A stretch of DNA of 39,030 nt from Erythrobacteraceae bacterium (GTDB lineage Bacteria > Pseudomonadota > Alphaproteobacteria > Sphingomonadales > Sphingomonadaceae): NCBI GenBank assembly GCA_027486035.1, contig JAIXPX010000019.1, positions 1 to 39,030 of the forward strand. Reading direction: 5' to 3'. Positions 16,844-25,691 of this stretch are shown here, piece by piece (the stretch's first letter is position 1; the number at the start of each line of letters is the position of its first letter). The notes under the pieces were generated by a model, which had not been told where the DNA came from, ran no database searches, and saw only the letters and a list, made by a program, of their open reading frames with translations. The position numbers were made by a program, and so were the translations under genes.

Positions 16844-17511
16844 TGGCTGAGCATACCGTCAAGGCATTCGATGAGGACATCACCCGCCTGCGCGGCCTGA
16901 TCGCGGAAATGGGCGGGCTGGCCGAGGTGGCCATCGCGGAATCGCTCGACGCGCTCGTGCGCGGTGACGAGACGTTGGCCGAGCAGGTCGTGGCCCGCGA
17001 CAAGCGCATCGACGCGCTCGAGATGGAGGTCGACAAGCTCGCGGTGCGGATCATCGCCCTGCGCGCGCCTATGGCTGACGACCTGCGCGAAGTGATCGCC
17101 GCGCTCAAGATCGCCGGCGTGCTGGAACGCATCGGGGACTATTCCAAGAACATCGCCAAGCGAGTCGGCATGATCGAGGGCCGCGCCCGCTTCGAGCCCT
17201 TGACCCTGCTGCCGACAATGGGGGAACTGGCCGGCGAGATGGTCCACGACGTGCTCACGGCCTATGCCGCGCGCGACCCCGAGCTGGCACGCGAGGTGAT
17301 CGCCACCGACGCCAAGGTCGACGGTTTCTACAACTCGATCTTCCGCAATCTTGTCAGTTACATGGTTGAAAATCCTTCGACCATTTCGAGCGCCGCGCAG
17401 CTCCTGTTCGTCGCCCGCAACATCGAGCGGATCGGCGACCACGCGACCAATGTTGCCGAGATGGTGCACTTTGCTGCGACCGGGGTCTATCCGCCCGAGG
17501 GCGACCGCTGA
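16843..17511 (+). CDS. phoU: Phosphate signalling regulator PhoU
   Basis: 222 residues, starting at the ATG that overlaps the pstB stop (TGATG). It is all-helical with the two PhoU repeats: AFDEDITRLRGLIAEMGGLAEVAI...VVARDKRIDALEMEVDKLAVRIIAL then RIGDYSKNIAKRVGMIEG, and in the second half FYNSIFRNLVSYMVENPSTISSAAQLLFVARNIERIGDHATNVAEMV. The metal-binding E/DxxxD patterns (ERIGDY, ERIGDH) are present. PhoU links PstSCAB to PhoR and keeps the kinase off when phosphate is ample. Gene order pstB-phoU-phoB agrees. Confidence 0.96.
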   Translation: MAEHTVKAFDEDITRLRGLIAEMGGLAEVAIAESLDALVRGDETLAEQVVARDKRIDALEMEVDKLAVRIIALRAPMADDLREVIAALKIAGVLERIGDYSKNIAKRVGMIEGRARFEPLTLLPTMGELAGEMVHDVLTAYAARDPELAREVIATDAKVDGFYNSIFRNLVSYMVENPSTISSAAQLLFVARNIERIGDHATNVAEMVHFAATGVYPPEGDR

Positions 17512-17541
17512 GACCGGGCGCTGCTGTTGAATTCGGCGCCG

Positions 17542-17570
17542 GTTTCATCAAATTGTCGCTCAGGTGACAC
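17542..17570 (+). promoter_or_regulatory. Weak Pho-box-like repeats before phoB
   Basis: GTTTCAT-CAAA-TTGTCGC-TCAG-GTGACAC shows three 7-base units on an 11-base step. The first two match CTGTCAT at 5 of 7 positions each, the third less. It lies 51 bases before phoB and could allow PhoB autoregulation separate from the pst promoter. Matches are imperfect. Confidence 0.35.
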
Positions 17571-17620
17571 ATAGCGTCGGGCACCGCCCGCGCTTGCGGG
17601 CTTGAGGAGGCATTGAGCGC

Positions 17621-18310
17621 ATGTCCGCTGCCAAATTGCTGCTGGTCGAAGACGACCCCGCCCTTTCCGAGTTGCTCGAATACCGCTTTCGGAACGAAGG
17701 CTATGCCGTGCGCTGCACCGCCGATGGCGACGAGGCGCTGATCCTCGCCGCCGAGGAAGTGCCCGATCTCATCATCCTCGACTGGATGATCGAGGGCACC
17801 AGCGGCATCGAGGTGTGCCGCCGGTTGCGCCGCGACAAGGAAACGGCGCATGTCCCCATCATCATGCTCACCGCCCGCGAGGCCGAGGACGACCGTGTGC
17901 GCGGCCTCGAGACCGGGGCGGACGACTATCTGACCAAGCCCTTCTCGCCGCGCGAATTGCTGGCTCGCGTCGCGGCGGTGATGCGCCGCATTCGCCCGGT
18001 GCTGGCCGGCGAGACGATCGAGGTCGGCGACCTCAAGCTCGATCCGGTCGCGCACCGCGTCCAGCGTCGCGGCCGCGCGCTCCAACTCGGGCCGACCGAA
18101 TACCGGCTGCTCAAATTCTTCATGGAGAGCCCCGGACGGGTGTTCAGCCGCGGGCAGCTTCTCGATGGTGTTTGGGGCACGGATTCGGATATCGAGCTGC
18201 GCACGGTCGATGTGCATATCCGCCGCCTCAGGAAAGCGATCGGCATCGAAGGCGGCAAGGATCCGATCCGCACGGTCCGCTCGGCCGGCTACGCGCTCGA
18301 ACCGATCTAG
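17621..18310 (+). CDS. phoB: Phosphate-regulon response regulator PhoB
   Basis: 229 residues, standard OmpR/PhoB length. The ribosome site GAGGAGG lies upstream. The receiver domain has LLVEDDPALSELLEYRF, the phospho-acceptor Asp54 (LIILDWMIEGTSGIEVCRRLR), Thr in IIMLTARE and Lys in DDYLTKPFSPRELLARV. The winged-helix DNA-binding domain has LGPTEYRLLKFFMESPGRVFSR and LRTVDVHIRRLRKAIG. Phosphorylated PhoB binds Pho boxes such as the one before pstC. It is the last gene of the cluster and converges on the hydrolase gene, 14 bases away. Confidence 0.96.
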   Translation: MSAAKLLLVEDDPALSELLEYRFRNEGYAVRCTADGDEALILAAEEVPDLIILDWMIEGTSGIEVCRRLRRDKETAHVPIIMLTAREAEDDRVRGLETGADDYLTKPFSPRELLARVAAVMRRIRPVLAGETIEVGDLKLDPVAHRVQRRGRALQLGPTEYRLLKFFMESPGRVFSRGQLLDGVWGTDSDIELRTVDVHIRRLRKAIGIEGGKDPIRTVRSAGYALEPI

Positions 18311-18324
18311 CCGCGGGCAGGGTC

Positions 18325-19209
18325 CTAGAGACTTTCCAACCAGTTGATGACCCGGGCGGCCAGTTCGATCCGGCGGTCCGACCAGCTGTGATCAGTGGCG
18401 GTGTGGTGGGCGGTGATTCGCTCTCCACCCGCCTTGCGCACCGCATCGATCAGGGCATCGGTCTGCGGTGCGAGGCCATCATCGGAACTGAGCACCAGCA
18501 ACGGCGTGCCCGCAAGCCCCGATGCCGAGCGCATGAAATCGAACTCCGCACGCCGCGCGACGAGTTCCTCCGCCATCTGTTCGGGAGACGTATCCGACAG
18601 GGCTTCGGAATTTTCCGAGGCCATTTGCACGACCCCCTCGCGGTCGAGCCCGCGCATCACGCCCATGTTGGCGGCAGAGATCAAACCCGCCCCGATCAGC
18701 CCCCGATCCTCGCTTGCTACGAGCGTCGTCACCCAGCCCCCCATCGAATGGCCGATCATGGCGATCCGCGCAGGGTCGACCCCGAGCCTTGCGGCATTGG
18801 CGGGGTCGCGCAGGAAGGCGAGCACCGCCTTGGCGTCCTGCGGGTTCTGAGCGAAGCGGAACGCGCCGGGGCTGCCCCATGCGCCGCGATAATTGAAGGT
18901 GATGGCATTCCACCCCGCACGGCGCAGGGTCTGGGCAAGATCGAGATTCTTCTCGTTCCCGGGCCAACCATGACAGATCACCACCGTCGGATGCGGCCCC
19001 TTGCCCGAGGCGAGATAGGCGACGCCGTTGATTTCGACCCCGCCGCTCGGGATGTGAAGAACCTCCATCCGCGCGGGATTGGCCGCGTCGGGCGCGGGGT
19101 CGGTGTAGATCGCAGGCGGCAAATCGCTCGGCGGCGCTGCCTGCGCCGGGAACGCCAGCACGGTGGAACCGGCGGCAATGGCAGCGACGAGCTGGGCGGC
19201 TTTGTGCAT
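18325..19209 (-). CDS. Secreted alpha/beta hydrolase
   Basis: 294 residues from ATG 19209. Residues 1-24 (MHKAAQLVAAIAAGSTVLAF plus PAQA) form a Sec signal peptide with an AQA cleavage site, so the protein is periplasmic or secreted. The catalytic serine is Ser155 in IGHSMGGW. The acid is probably the Asp of LSSDDGLAPQTDALIDAV, and the His that of TATDHSWSDRR near the C-terminus. CHGWPGNEKN contributes the oxyanion region. The arrangement fits the dienelactone-hydrolase / S9-like peptidase branch (COG1073/COG0412). Substrate unknown. A longer in-frame start near 19449 would run into dnaE2 and gives no signal peptide, so it was rejected. Confidence 0.82.
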   Translation of the reverse strand: MHKAAQLVAAIAAGSTVLAFPAQAAPPSDLPPAIYTDPAPDAANPARMEVLHIPSGGVEINGVAYLASGKGPHPTVVICHGWPGNEKNLDLAQTLRRAGWNAITFNYRGAWGSPGAFRFAQNPQDAKAVLAFLRDPANAARLGVDPARIAMIGHSMGGWVTTLVASEDRGLIGAGLISAANMGVMRGLDREGVVQMASENSEALSDTSPEQMAEELVARRAEFDFMRSASGLAGTPLLVLSSDDGLAPQTDALIDAVRKAGGERITAHHTATDHSWSDRRIELAARVINWLESL

Positions 19210-19249
19210 GGTGATTCTCCCCGTTTGCCCCGGCAGCCTATCGCGCCGC

Positions 19250-22200
19250 TCAGTGGAAGTCGCGCGATTTGGGCAGGATACGGTGATCGCGCGGGTGCCC
19301 TTTGACATTGGGTGAAGGCACCAGCTCGTCGACCAGATCGCGCGGGAACGGGGGCCCGCGCCCCGGAACCGGGCGGTTGACCTCATCGGCCCGGGCGAGC
19401 GGCGCGTCGAGCAGGTCTTCCGACAGGGCATGGAGGCGGTGGGTCGCATCGGTCATGTGATGGGCGATGACGTGGATCACCTCGTCATCATATTCGACGC
19501 GCCCCCGCACCTCCATCAGCCGCGCGCCCATCACCACCTTGCGCTGCTTCTCCTTCAAGTCGGGCCAGACGACGAGGTTGATGACCCCGGTCTCGTCCTC
19601 GAGGGTGATGAAGCACACCCCCTTGGCGCTGCCCGGGCGCTGGCGGATCAGCACCACGCCCGCGACCTGCACCATCGAGCGGAACTTGCGGGCGCGCAGG
19701 TCTGCAGCGCGCACGAAGCCGCGGGCCCCCAGATCGGGGCGCAGGAAGGCCATCGGATGCGCCTTCAGGCTGAGGCGCGTGGTCTGGTAATCGGCCACCA
19801 CCTCCTCGGAGAGCGGCATGGCGGGGAGCCGCAGTTGCGCACGCTCGGCCCCCTCTTCGCGCACCCCGGCGGCGCGGAACAGCGGCAGATCGGGCATCGG
19901 CACGAGGCTGCGCGCATCCCACAGCGCCTGCCTGCGCGAGAGGCCCAGCGAGGTGAAGGCATCGGCGCTGGCAAGGCGCTCGATATGCGCAGGGGAAAGC
20001 CGCGCACGCTCCTGCAGGTCGGCGACATTCGGGTAAGCCCCGCGCTCCTCACGCTCCGCCACCAGCGCGGCGGCGACATGTTCGGGCAGGCCGTCGATCT
20101 GGCGCAGGCCGAGGCGCAGGGCGTAGGGCTCCCCCTCTCCTTCCAGCGTGCAATCCCAGGCCGAGCGGTTCACGTCCGGCGGCAGCACCACCACCCCATG
20201 CTCCTGCGCATCGCGCACAATCTGCGTAGGCGCGTAGAAGCCCATGGGCTGCGAATTGAGCAGTGCGGCAGCAAAGGCCGCCGGGTAGTGGCATTTGAGC
20301 CAGCTCGAGACATAGACGAGCTGCGCGAAGCTCGCCGCGTGGCTCTCGGGAAAGCCGTATTCGCCGAAGCCCCGGATCTGGTTGAAGCAGCGCTGCGCGA
20401 AGTCGCGGTCGTAGCCGCGCGCGACCATGCGCTCGACCATCATGTCCTGAAGCTCGTCGACCATGCCCCGGCTGCGGAAGGTTGCCATCGCCTTCCTCAG
20501 CCGGTTGGCTTCGAGGCTGGAGAACTTCGCGGCATCGAGCGCAATCTTCATCGCCTGTTCCTGGAAGATCGGCACACCCATCGTGCGCCCGAGGATGCTG
20601 GTGAGCTCGTCGGGCGGGCCGTGCTCGGGCGCGGGCGCGGGGATCTGGACGGCTTCCGCCCCTCGCCTGCGCTTCAAGTAGGGGTGCACCATGTCGCCCT
20701 GGATCGGTCCGGGCCGCACGATCGCGACCTGGATGACGAGATCGTAGAACTCGCGCGGGCGCAGGCGGGGGAGCATGTTCATCTGCGCGCGGCTCTCGAC
20801 CTGGAAGACGCCGAGCGAATCCCCCTTCCTCAGCATCGCATAGGTCTCCGGGTCTTCGCGCGGGACCGTGGCGAGGGTGAGCTCCCGGCCATGATGCGCG
20901 CCGAGGAGGTTGAGGCACTTGCGGATGCAGGTCAGCATCCCCAGCGCCAGCACGTCGACCTTGAGGATGCCGAGCGCGTCGATGTCGTCCTTGTCCCACT
21001 CGATGAAGGAGCGATCGGGCATGGCGCCGTTGCCGACCGGCACGGTCTCGGTCAGCGGGCTCTGGGTGAGGATGAAACCGCCGACGTGCTGGCCCAGATG
21101 GCGCGGCATTCCAATCATCTGTTGGGTGAGCTTGAGGACGCGCCTCAAGTGCGGATCGGTCACGTCCATGCCGGTTTCGGCGGCGTGCTTCTCGCTGATC
21201 TCGCGCCCCCACCCGCCCCACACGGTCCGCGCGAGCGCCGAGGTCACGTCCTCGGAGAGGCCCATCGCCCTGCCCACCTCGCGGATCGCCATGCGCGGGC
21301 GGTAGTGGATCACCGTGGCGCACAGCCCCGCGCGGTGGCGGCCATATTTGCGGTAGATGTACTGGATCACCTCCTCGCGCCGCTCGTGCTCGAAATCGAC
21401 GTCGATATCGGGCGGCTCCTTGCGCTCCTCGGAGATGAAGCGGTCGAAGAGAAGCTGGTGCTTGGCCGGATCGACGCTGGTGATGCCGAGCACATAGCAC
21501 ACCGCCGAATTGGCAGCGCTCCCCCGCCCCTGGCACAGGATCGGCGGCTCCTGGCCGCGGGCGAAGTCGACGATGTCCTTGATGGTGAGGAAATAGCGGG
21601 CGAGATCGAGCCTGGCGATCAGGGCCAGCTCGCGCTCCAGCGTGGCGCGGACACTCTCGGGCACGCCCGCCGGGTAGCGCCGCCCTGCCCCTTTCCAGAC
21701 CTCGCTTTCGAGGAAGGCCTGCGGGGACTGCCCGTCGGGATAAATCTCCTCCGGGTATTCGTAGCGCAGCTCGTCGAGGCTGAAGCGGCAGGCGTCCGCC
21801 ACCGCGCGCGCGGCGGCGATGGCGTGGGGCCAGCGGGCGAAGAGGCGCTGCATTTCGGCCGGGCTCTTGAGGTGCCGCTCGGCATTGGGGTGGAGCAGGT
21901 GCCCGGCCCCCGCCACGGTGGTCTTGTGCCGGATCGCGGTCATCACGTCCTGAAGCGCGCGGCGTTCGGGGGCGTGGTAGTGGACGTCGTTGGTGGCGAG
22001 GAGGCCGAGGCCGTGGGCGCGGGCGAGCGCGTCCAATCGCTCGATCCGCGCGATGTCGTCGCCGCGATAGAGGTAGGCGGCGGCGATGTGGCGCAGGGTC
22101 GGAAGCTGCTCGGCGATGTGCGGGAGGAGGTCGGGGAAAGGGGCGGTGCGCTCCATTCTGTCATCACCCTGAACTTGTTTGTGCAAGCACAGCTTCGCTT

Positions 22201-22819
22201 CCAGGGTCCATTCCTCCTCAGCCACCATTGCCTCGGGAGGAGAGATGGATGCTGAAACAAGTTCAGCATGACGAGCTTGGCTCATACTCTTTCTACGGAA
22301 CGGAACGACGTTGCTCGGCACCTGAATCGTGAACACCGCTTCCAGATCGTCGGGCGGCAGCAGGATCAGCTGCACGCCTTCCGAATGGGCGGCGAGCATG
22401 GCAAGGTCGATCTCGCACACGCCCTTGTCCTGCCACCCGCCCGAGAGCGTCTGCATCCGCCCGGCGCTGATCAACCGGGTGAGGCGTCCATAGGCGGCGC
22501 GGTCCTCGGGGTAGGCGAGGAAGGCGAGGCCCTCCACGGTCTCGATCCGGCAGCCGATCACGGGGCGCAGTTTCAGCGTTTTCGCCTCGGTGTGGATGCG
22601 CACTATCCCGGCCATCGAATTGACGTCGGCGATCGCAATCGCGTCGTATCCCAGCGCGTGCGCGGCGAGCACCAGATCGACCGCATCCGACGCGCCGCGC
22701 AGGAAGCTGAAGCAGCTCGCAAGGCCGAGCTCCACGAAAGGCGCACGCTCGGGCGGCGCGATGTCGGCCGGGTCGATGGCGAGCCTGCGCTTGTCGGGAG
22801 TGAGCGGGGCGTCGGGCAT
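19250..22819 (-). CDS. dnaE2: Error-prone DNA polymerase DnaE2 (ImuC), with in-frame repeat insertion
   Basis: 1189 residues from ATG 22819, two bases after the udgX stop. The N-terminal PHP domain starts FVELGLASCFSFLRGAS. The C-family polymerase core carries the catalytic DIDVDFEHERRE near residues 470-481, preceded by GRGSAANSAVCYVLGIT. The C-terminal OB region is VQVAGVVLIRQRPGSAKGV and FITLEDETG. These are DnaE2, not DnaE1, features. DnaE2 with ImuA and ImuB makes the damage-inducible translesion mutasome. Residues about 182-220 are a foreign segment from a dispersed palindromic repeat (22161-22275) placed in the PHP region. The frame stays open, so the enzyme may still work. DnaE2 is usually about 1050-1150 residues, in line with an insertion. 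Probably transcribed from the LexA-controlled promoter at 25.7 kb. Confidence 0.94.
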   Translation of the reverse strand: MPDAPLTPDKRRLAIDPADIAPPERAPFVELGLASCFSFLRGASDAVDLVLAAHALGYDAIAIADVNSMAGIVRIHTEAKTLKLRPVIGCRIETVEGLAFLAYPEDRAAYGRLTRLISAGRMQTLSGGWQDKGVCEIDLAMLAAHSEGVQLILLPPDDLEAVFTIQVPSNVVPFRRKSMSQARHAELVSASISPPEAMVAEEEWTLEAKLCLHKQVQGDDRMERTAPFPDLLPHIAEQLPTLRHIAAAYLYRGDDIARIERLDALARAHGLGLLATNDVHYHAPERRALQDVMTAIRHKTTVAGAGHLLHPNAERHLKSPAEMQRLFARWPHAIAAARAVADACRFSLDELRYEYPEEIYPDGQSPQAFLESEVWKGAGRRYPAGVPESVRATLERELALIARLDLARYFLTIKDIVDFARGQEPPILCQGRGSAANSAVCYVLGITSVDPAKHQLLFDRFISEERKEPPDIDVDFEHERREEVIQYIYRKYGRHRAGLCATVIHYRPRMAIREVGRAMGLSEDVTSALARTVWGGWGREISEKHAAETGMDVTDPHLRRVLKLTQQMIGMPRHLGQHVGGFILTQSPLTETVPVGNGAMPDRSFIEWDKDDIDALGILKVDVLALGMLTCIRKCLNLLGAHHGRELTLATVPREDPETYAMLRKGDSLGVFQVESRAQMNMLPRLRPREFYDLVIQVAIVRPGPIQGDMVHPYLKRRRGAEAVQIPAPAPEHGPPDELTSILGRTMGVPIFQEQAMKIALDAAKFSSLEANRLRKAMATFRSRGMVDELQDMMVERMVARGYDRDFAQRCFNQIRGFGEYGFPESHAASFAQLVYVSSWLKCHYPAAFAAALLNSQPMGFYAPTQIVRDAQEHGVVVLPPDVNRSAWDCTLEGEGEPYALRLGLRQIDGLPEHVAAALVAEREERGAYPNVADLQERARLSPAHIERLASADAFTSLGLSRRQALWDARSLVPMPDLPLFRAAGVREEGAERAQLRLPAMPLSEEVVADYQTTRLSLKAHPMAFLRPDLGARGFVRAADLRARKFRSMVQVAGVVLIRQRPGSAKGVCFITLEDETGVINLVVWPDLKEKQRKVVMGARLMEVRGRVEYDDEVIHVIAHHMTDATHRLHALSEDLLDAPLARADEVNRPVPGRGPPFPRDLVDELVPSPNVKGHPRDHRILPKSRDFH
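22161..22275. repeat. Dispersed palindromic repeat ('RHAELVSAS' type) inside dnaE2
   Basis: The ends are inverted copies: CTGAACTTGTTT at 22169-22180 and AAACAAGTTCAG at 22255-22266 (12 of 12 complementary), flanked by TCATC and GATGAC-like bases. Read on the coding strand, it gives RHAELVSASIS at one end and HKQVQGDD at the other, the peptide strings typical of short repeats scattered through sphingomonad and other alphaproteobacterial genomes, which usually sit between genes. Here it is in frame with dnaE2 and has no stop codon. There is no transposase in the window. Confidence 0.8.
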
Positions 22820-22821
22820 GC

Positions 22822-24258
22822 CTAGCCCGCCAGTTCGCCAAGCCGCTCGCGCACGGCCGCCAGATCGGCCGCGAAGAGGCGCGCCTGTTCCTCGCGCGCT
22901 TCGCCATCGAGGCGCAGCAGGTAGGAGGGATGCGCGGTGACCCACAGCTCGGTGCCGTCATCGAGCCGCATCGGTGTACCGCGCGCCCTGGTGATGCTCA
23001 CTGTCTTGCCCAGCAATCCGCGCGCCGCACTCGCCCCCAGCGCCAGCACGAGGCGGGGCTTCACGATCGCGCGCTCGGCCTCGAGCCACCAGCGACAGGT
23101 GTCGATCTCCTTGGCGCCGGGCGACTGGTGGAGGCGGTGCTTGCCTTTCCAAGTGAACTTGAAGTGCTTGACCGCATTGGTGACATAGGCCTGGCGGCGG
23201 TCGATCCCGGCGGCTTGGAGATAGTCGTCCAGAAGCTCTCCCGCCGGACCCACAAAGGGCCGCCCCGTATGGTCCTCCTGATCCCCCGGCTGCTCGCCGA
23301 TGATCATCAGGGGTGCCGCGAGAGGCCCCTCGCCCATCACGGCGCGGTTGTCCAATTCACCGATCGGACACATCCGACAGGCGTGGATCGCCGTGCCGAT
23401 GCCCTCCAGCGTGGCGGGCCGCTCGCCCCTATCGCGGCTGCCCGATGCCACCATCCGCGCCTCCCGCGCTTGCGCCCCGGCGATGAGCTGCGGGATGAGC
23501 GCGGCCTCGGGCAGGTTCTTCCAGTACTTCTTCGGCATCTCCGACAGCATCGCTCCCACCTTCAGCCGCGCGGGATTGAAGATCGAGGCGTAGTAGGCGC
23601 GCCACAGGTCTTCCACCGGGTCACCCGAAGGTGCGTCGCCGCGCCGTGCCGGGGGCCCCTCGTGCATGCTCTCGCCGTCCCAGTGGATGCTGCCGCGCGG
23701 GGTGAGGATCGACCAGCGCATATTGGCGAAGCGGCGCATGAAGAAGCCCGCTTCGGCGCGCAGGATATGGTGATCGGGCTCGAACCAGGCGACGAAGTGC
23801 GGCATGCCGCCTTCCTCCTCAACCTCGCGGAAGCGGACGAAGGCGTGCATCTTGTGCGCGTCGCGCCGCACCGATTTGGCGAGTTCTTCCAGGCGGCGCA
23901 CCTCGATGTCGGCCTTGTCCTCCATCAGGCGGGGATAGCGCTGCAATCGCCACAGCACGCGGTAAAGCAGCCCAAAGCGCGCGGGATCGGAGTGCAGCGC
24001 CGCGCTGCGCGCGACCGCGAGAAAGCGCTGGCTGGCACGCACCGGCGGCGCCTCGGCGGGCGGCACCGGCAGGCGGCGTTCCGAGCGCGCCGGACTGTCA
24101 CCGAACAGATCGCCGGTCGCCCCCGGCTCGACCCATGCCACCCGGTCGGGGGGCACGTCGCATTGCACCAGGCCGCGTGCCCGCTCGCGCCAGAAGGCAA
24201 AGTCGTCGGGCGCGGGCAGATGGACGGCGTAATGCGAGGCGACGGCAACGTTCTGCAT
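22822..24258 (-). CDS. DUF4130 domain fused to UdgX-type uracil-DNA glycosylase
   Basis: 478 residues from ATG 24258, where AGGAAGG about 10 bases upstream fits better than GTG 24267. The N-terminal half (to about residue 270) is the DUF4130 domain (TIGR03915-like): RFGLLYRVLWRLQRYPRLMEDKAD, RRDAHKMHAFVRFREV, HFVAWFEPDHHILRAEAGFFMRRFANMRWSILTPRGSIHWDG. The C-terminal half is a family-4/5-like UDG: MIIGEQPGDQEDHTGRPFVGPAGELLDD, YVTNAVKHFKF, and HPSYLLRL. It also has the UdgX-specific loop GKHRLHQSPG; its His377 corresponds to the His that crosslinks UdgX to abasic DNA. UdgX lacks ordinary turnover and traps the uracil site covalently. Its stop is two bases before dnaE2, and the radical SAM partner lies upstream. 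Confidence 0.88.
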   Translation of the reverse strand: MQNVAVASHYAVHLPAPDDFAFWRERARGLVQCDVPPDRVAWVEPGATGDLFGDSPARSERRLPVPPAEAPPVRASQRFLAVARSAALHSDPARFGLLYRVLWRLQRYPRLMEDKADIEVRRLEELAKSVRRDAHKMHAFVRFREVEEEGGMPHFVAWFEPDHHILRAEAGFFMRRFANMRWSILTPRGSIHWDGESMHEGPPARRGDAPSGDPVEDLWRAYYASIFNPARLKVGAMLSEMPKKYWKNLPEAALIPQLIAGAQAREARMVASGSRDRGERPATLEGIGTAIHACRMCPIGELDNRAVMGEGPLAAPLMIIGEQPGDQEDHTGRPFVGPAGELLDDYLQAAGIDRRQAYVTNAVKHFKFTWKGKHRLHQSPGAKEIDTCRWWLEAERAIVKPRLVLALGASAARGLLGKTVSITRARGTPMRLDDGTELWVTAHPSYLLRLDGEAREEQARLFAADLAAVRERLGELAG

Positions 24259-24271
24259 CGCGGTCACCTTC

Positions 24272-24397
24272 CTCCCCTCCCGCTTGCGGGAGGGGTCGGG
24301 GGTGGGTGCGCGAAGCGCTGGGCCGACAGGCCCACCCCGCTGCGACTAGCGAGCAAGCTCGCAAGTCTCGCTGCCACTCCCGCGAGCGGGAGGGGAG
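24272..24397. repeat. Intergenic palindromic repeat element
   Basis: This element fills most of the 157-base gap between the radical SAM and udgX genes. It opens with a near-perfect hairpin, CCCCTCCCGC (24274-24283) and GCGGGAGGGG (24286-24295), and closes with CTCCCGC/GCGGGAG (24377-24392). Between are smaller stems, e.g. TGGGCCGACAGGCCCA (24319-24334) and GCGAGCAAGCTCGC (24349-24362). Such composite elements are common between genes in sphingomonads. It may also act as a weak attenuator or RNA-processing site inside the operon, but there is no T-run. Confidence 0.7.
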
Positions 24398-24415
24398 AAG
24401 AAGCCCCGCGCCACA

Positions 24416-25666
24416 TCAGAACAGCTCCAGCTGTTCGGCCTTGGGGGCCACCAGCCTCTTGAGGTCGGCGTGATCGGTGAGCAGTGTCGGTCGCCAATCA
24501 ACGGTGCAGATGAAGGGACGCACCTTGGCAAGCGAGGCGGTGAGCCGCGCCACATCGTCAAGGCGCAGGTTCCGGTGCCGCCGCACGGCAAGGATCCGCC
24601 CCACCGCCTTGGTCCCCAGCCCCGGCACGCGCAGCAGCAGCTCCCTGGCCGCGCGGTTGACGTCGACCGGGAAGCTCTCGCGGAACTTGAGCGCCCAGGC
24701 GAGCTTGGGGTCGATGTCGAGCGGCAGATTGCCGTCCGTCCCCGCCGCGTCCGCCACCTCCTCGGGGGCAAAGCCGTAGAAGCGCATCAGCCAGTCGGAT
24801 TGGTAGAGCCGGTGTTCGCGCAGCAAGGGCGGGCGCTTCAGCGGCAGCACGGCGGAGGCATCGGGGATCGGCGAGAAGGCGCTGTAATAGACGCGCCTCA
24901 GGCCGAAACTCTCATAAAGCCGGCTCGCCTTGCCGATGATCGCCGCGTCATTGGCATCGTCCGCGCCGACGATCATCTGGGTCGACTGGCCCGCCGGCGC
25001 GAAGCGGGGCGCATGGCGGAAACGCTTGCGCTCGTCCCTGGCGGTGAGGATGCGCTCCTTGGTGCGCCCCATCGCGCCTTCGATCTGGGCCGCGTTCTTG
25101 TCGGGGGCGAGGCGGTTCAGCCCGCTGGTGGTGGGCAGTTCGACATTGATCGACACGCGGTCGGCATAGAGCCCGGCCTCATGGATGATCTCGGCATCGG
25201 CCTCGGGAATGGTCTTGAGGTGGATATAGCCCCGGAAGTCATGCTCTTCGCGCAATATCCGCGCCACCTCGACGAGCTGCTCCATCGTGTGATTGGCGTT
25301 CTTGACGATGCCGGAGGAGAGGAACAGCCCCTCGATATAGTTGCGCCGGTAGAAATCGAGCGTGAGGTCGACCACCTCCTGCGGGGTGAAGCGCGCGCGC
25401 GGGACGTTCGAGCTCTTGCGGTTGATGCAGTAGTGGCAATCGAAGATGCAGTGGTTGGTCAGCAGAATCTTGAGCAGCGAGATGCAGCGCCCGTCCGGCG
25501 CATAGGCGTGGCAGATGCCCATGCCCTCGGTCGAGCCGATCCCTTTCCCGCCGAGCGAGTTCTTCTTCGCCGTGCCGGAGGAGGCGCAGGAGGCATCGTA
25601 CTTCGCCGCGTCGGCAAGAATTTCGAGGCGTTGGCGGAGCGTGGGTTGCGACAGGGTGTGCGGCAT
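24416..25666 (-). CDS. Putative DNA modification/repair radical SAM protein (UDG-linked, TIGR03916-like)
   Basis: 416 residues from ATG 25666. The radical SAM motif is CIFDCHYC (Cys73, Cys77, Cys80), the CxxxCxxC that binds the 4Fe-4S cluster and S-adenosylmethionine. It is followed by INRKSSNVPRARFTPQEVVDLTLDFYRRNYIEGLFLSSG. The N-terminus (ADAAKYDASCASSG, then GICHAYAPDGRCISLLKILLTN) is typical of the family known to sit beside the DUF4130/UDG gene. A C-terminal helix-hairpin-helix-like stretch (LLLRVPGLGTKAVGRILAVRRHR, near residues 340-365) suggests DNA binding. The reaction is unknown. A perfect LexA box lies 26 bases upstream, so it is the likely first gene of an SOS operon with udgX and dnaE2. 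Confidence 0.88.
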   Translation of the reverse strand: MPHTLSQPTLRQRLEILADAAKYDASCASSGTAKKNSLGGKGIGSTEGMGICHAYAPDGRCISLLKILLTNHCIFDCHYCINRKSSNVPRARFTPQEVVDLTLDFYRRNYIEGLFLSSGIVKNANHTMEQLVEVARILREEHDFRGYIHLKTIPEADAEIIHEAGLYADRVSINVELPTTSGLNRLAPDKNAAQIEGAMGRTKERILTARDERKRFRHAPRFAPAGQSTQMIVGADDANDAAIIGKASRLYESFGLRRVYYSAFSPIPDASAVLPLKRPPLLREHRLYQSDWLMRFYGFAPEEVADAAGTDGNLPLDIDPKLAWALKFRESFPVDVNRAARELLLRVPGLGTKAVGRILAVRRHRNLRLDDVARLTASLAKVRPFICTVDWRPTLLTDHADLKRLVAPKAEQLELF

Positions 25667-25691
25667 GAGAACCTTGGGAAACAGCTTTCCT

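Noticed and set aside
19430..22255. Very long plus-strand open frame (941 codons) opposite dnaE2
   Set aside because: It is rich in His, Arg and Gly with no domain signature and mirrors the dnaE2 codon structure; high GC makes such antisense frames common.
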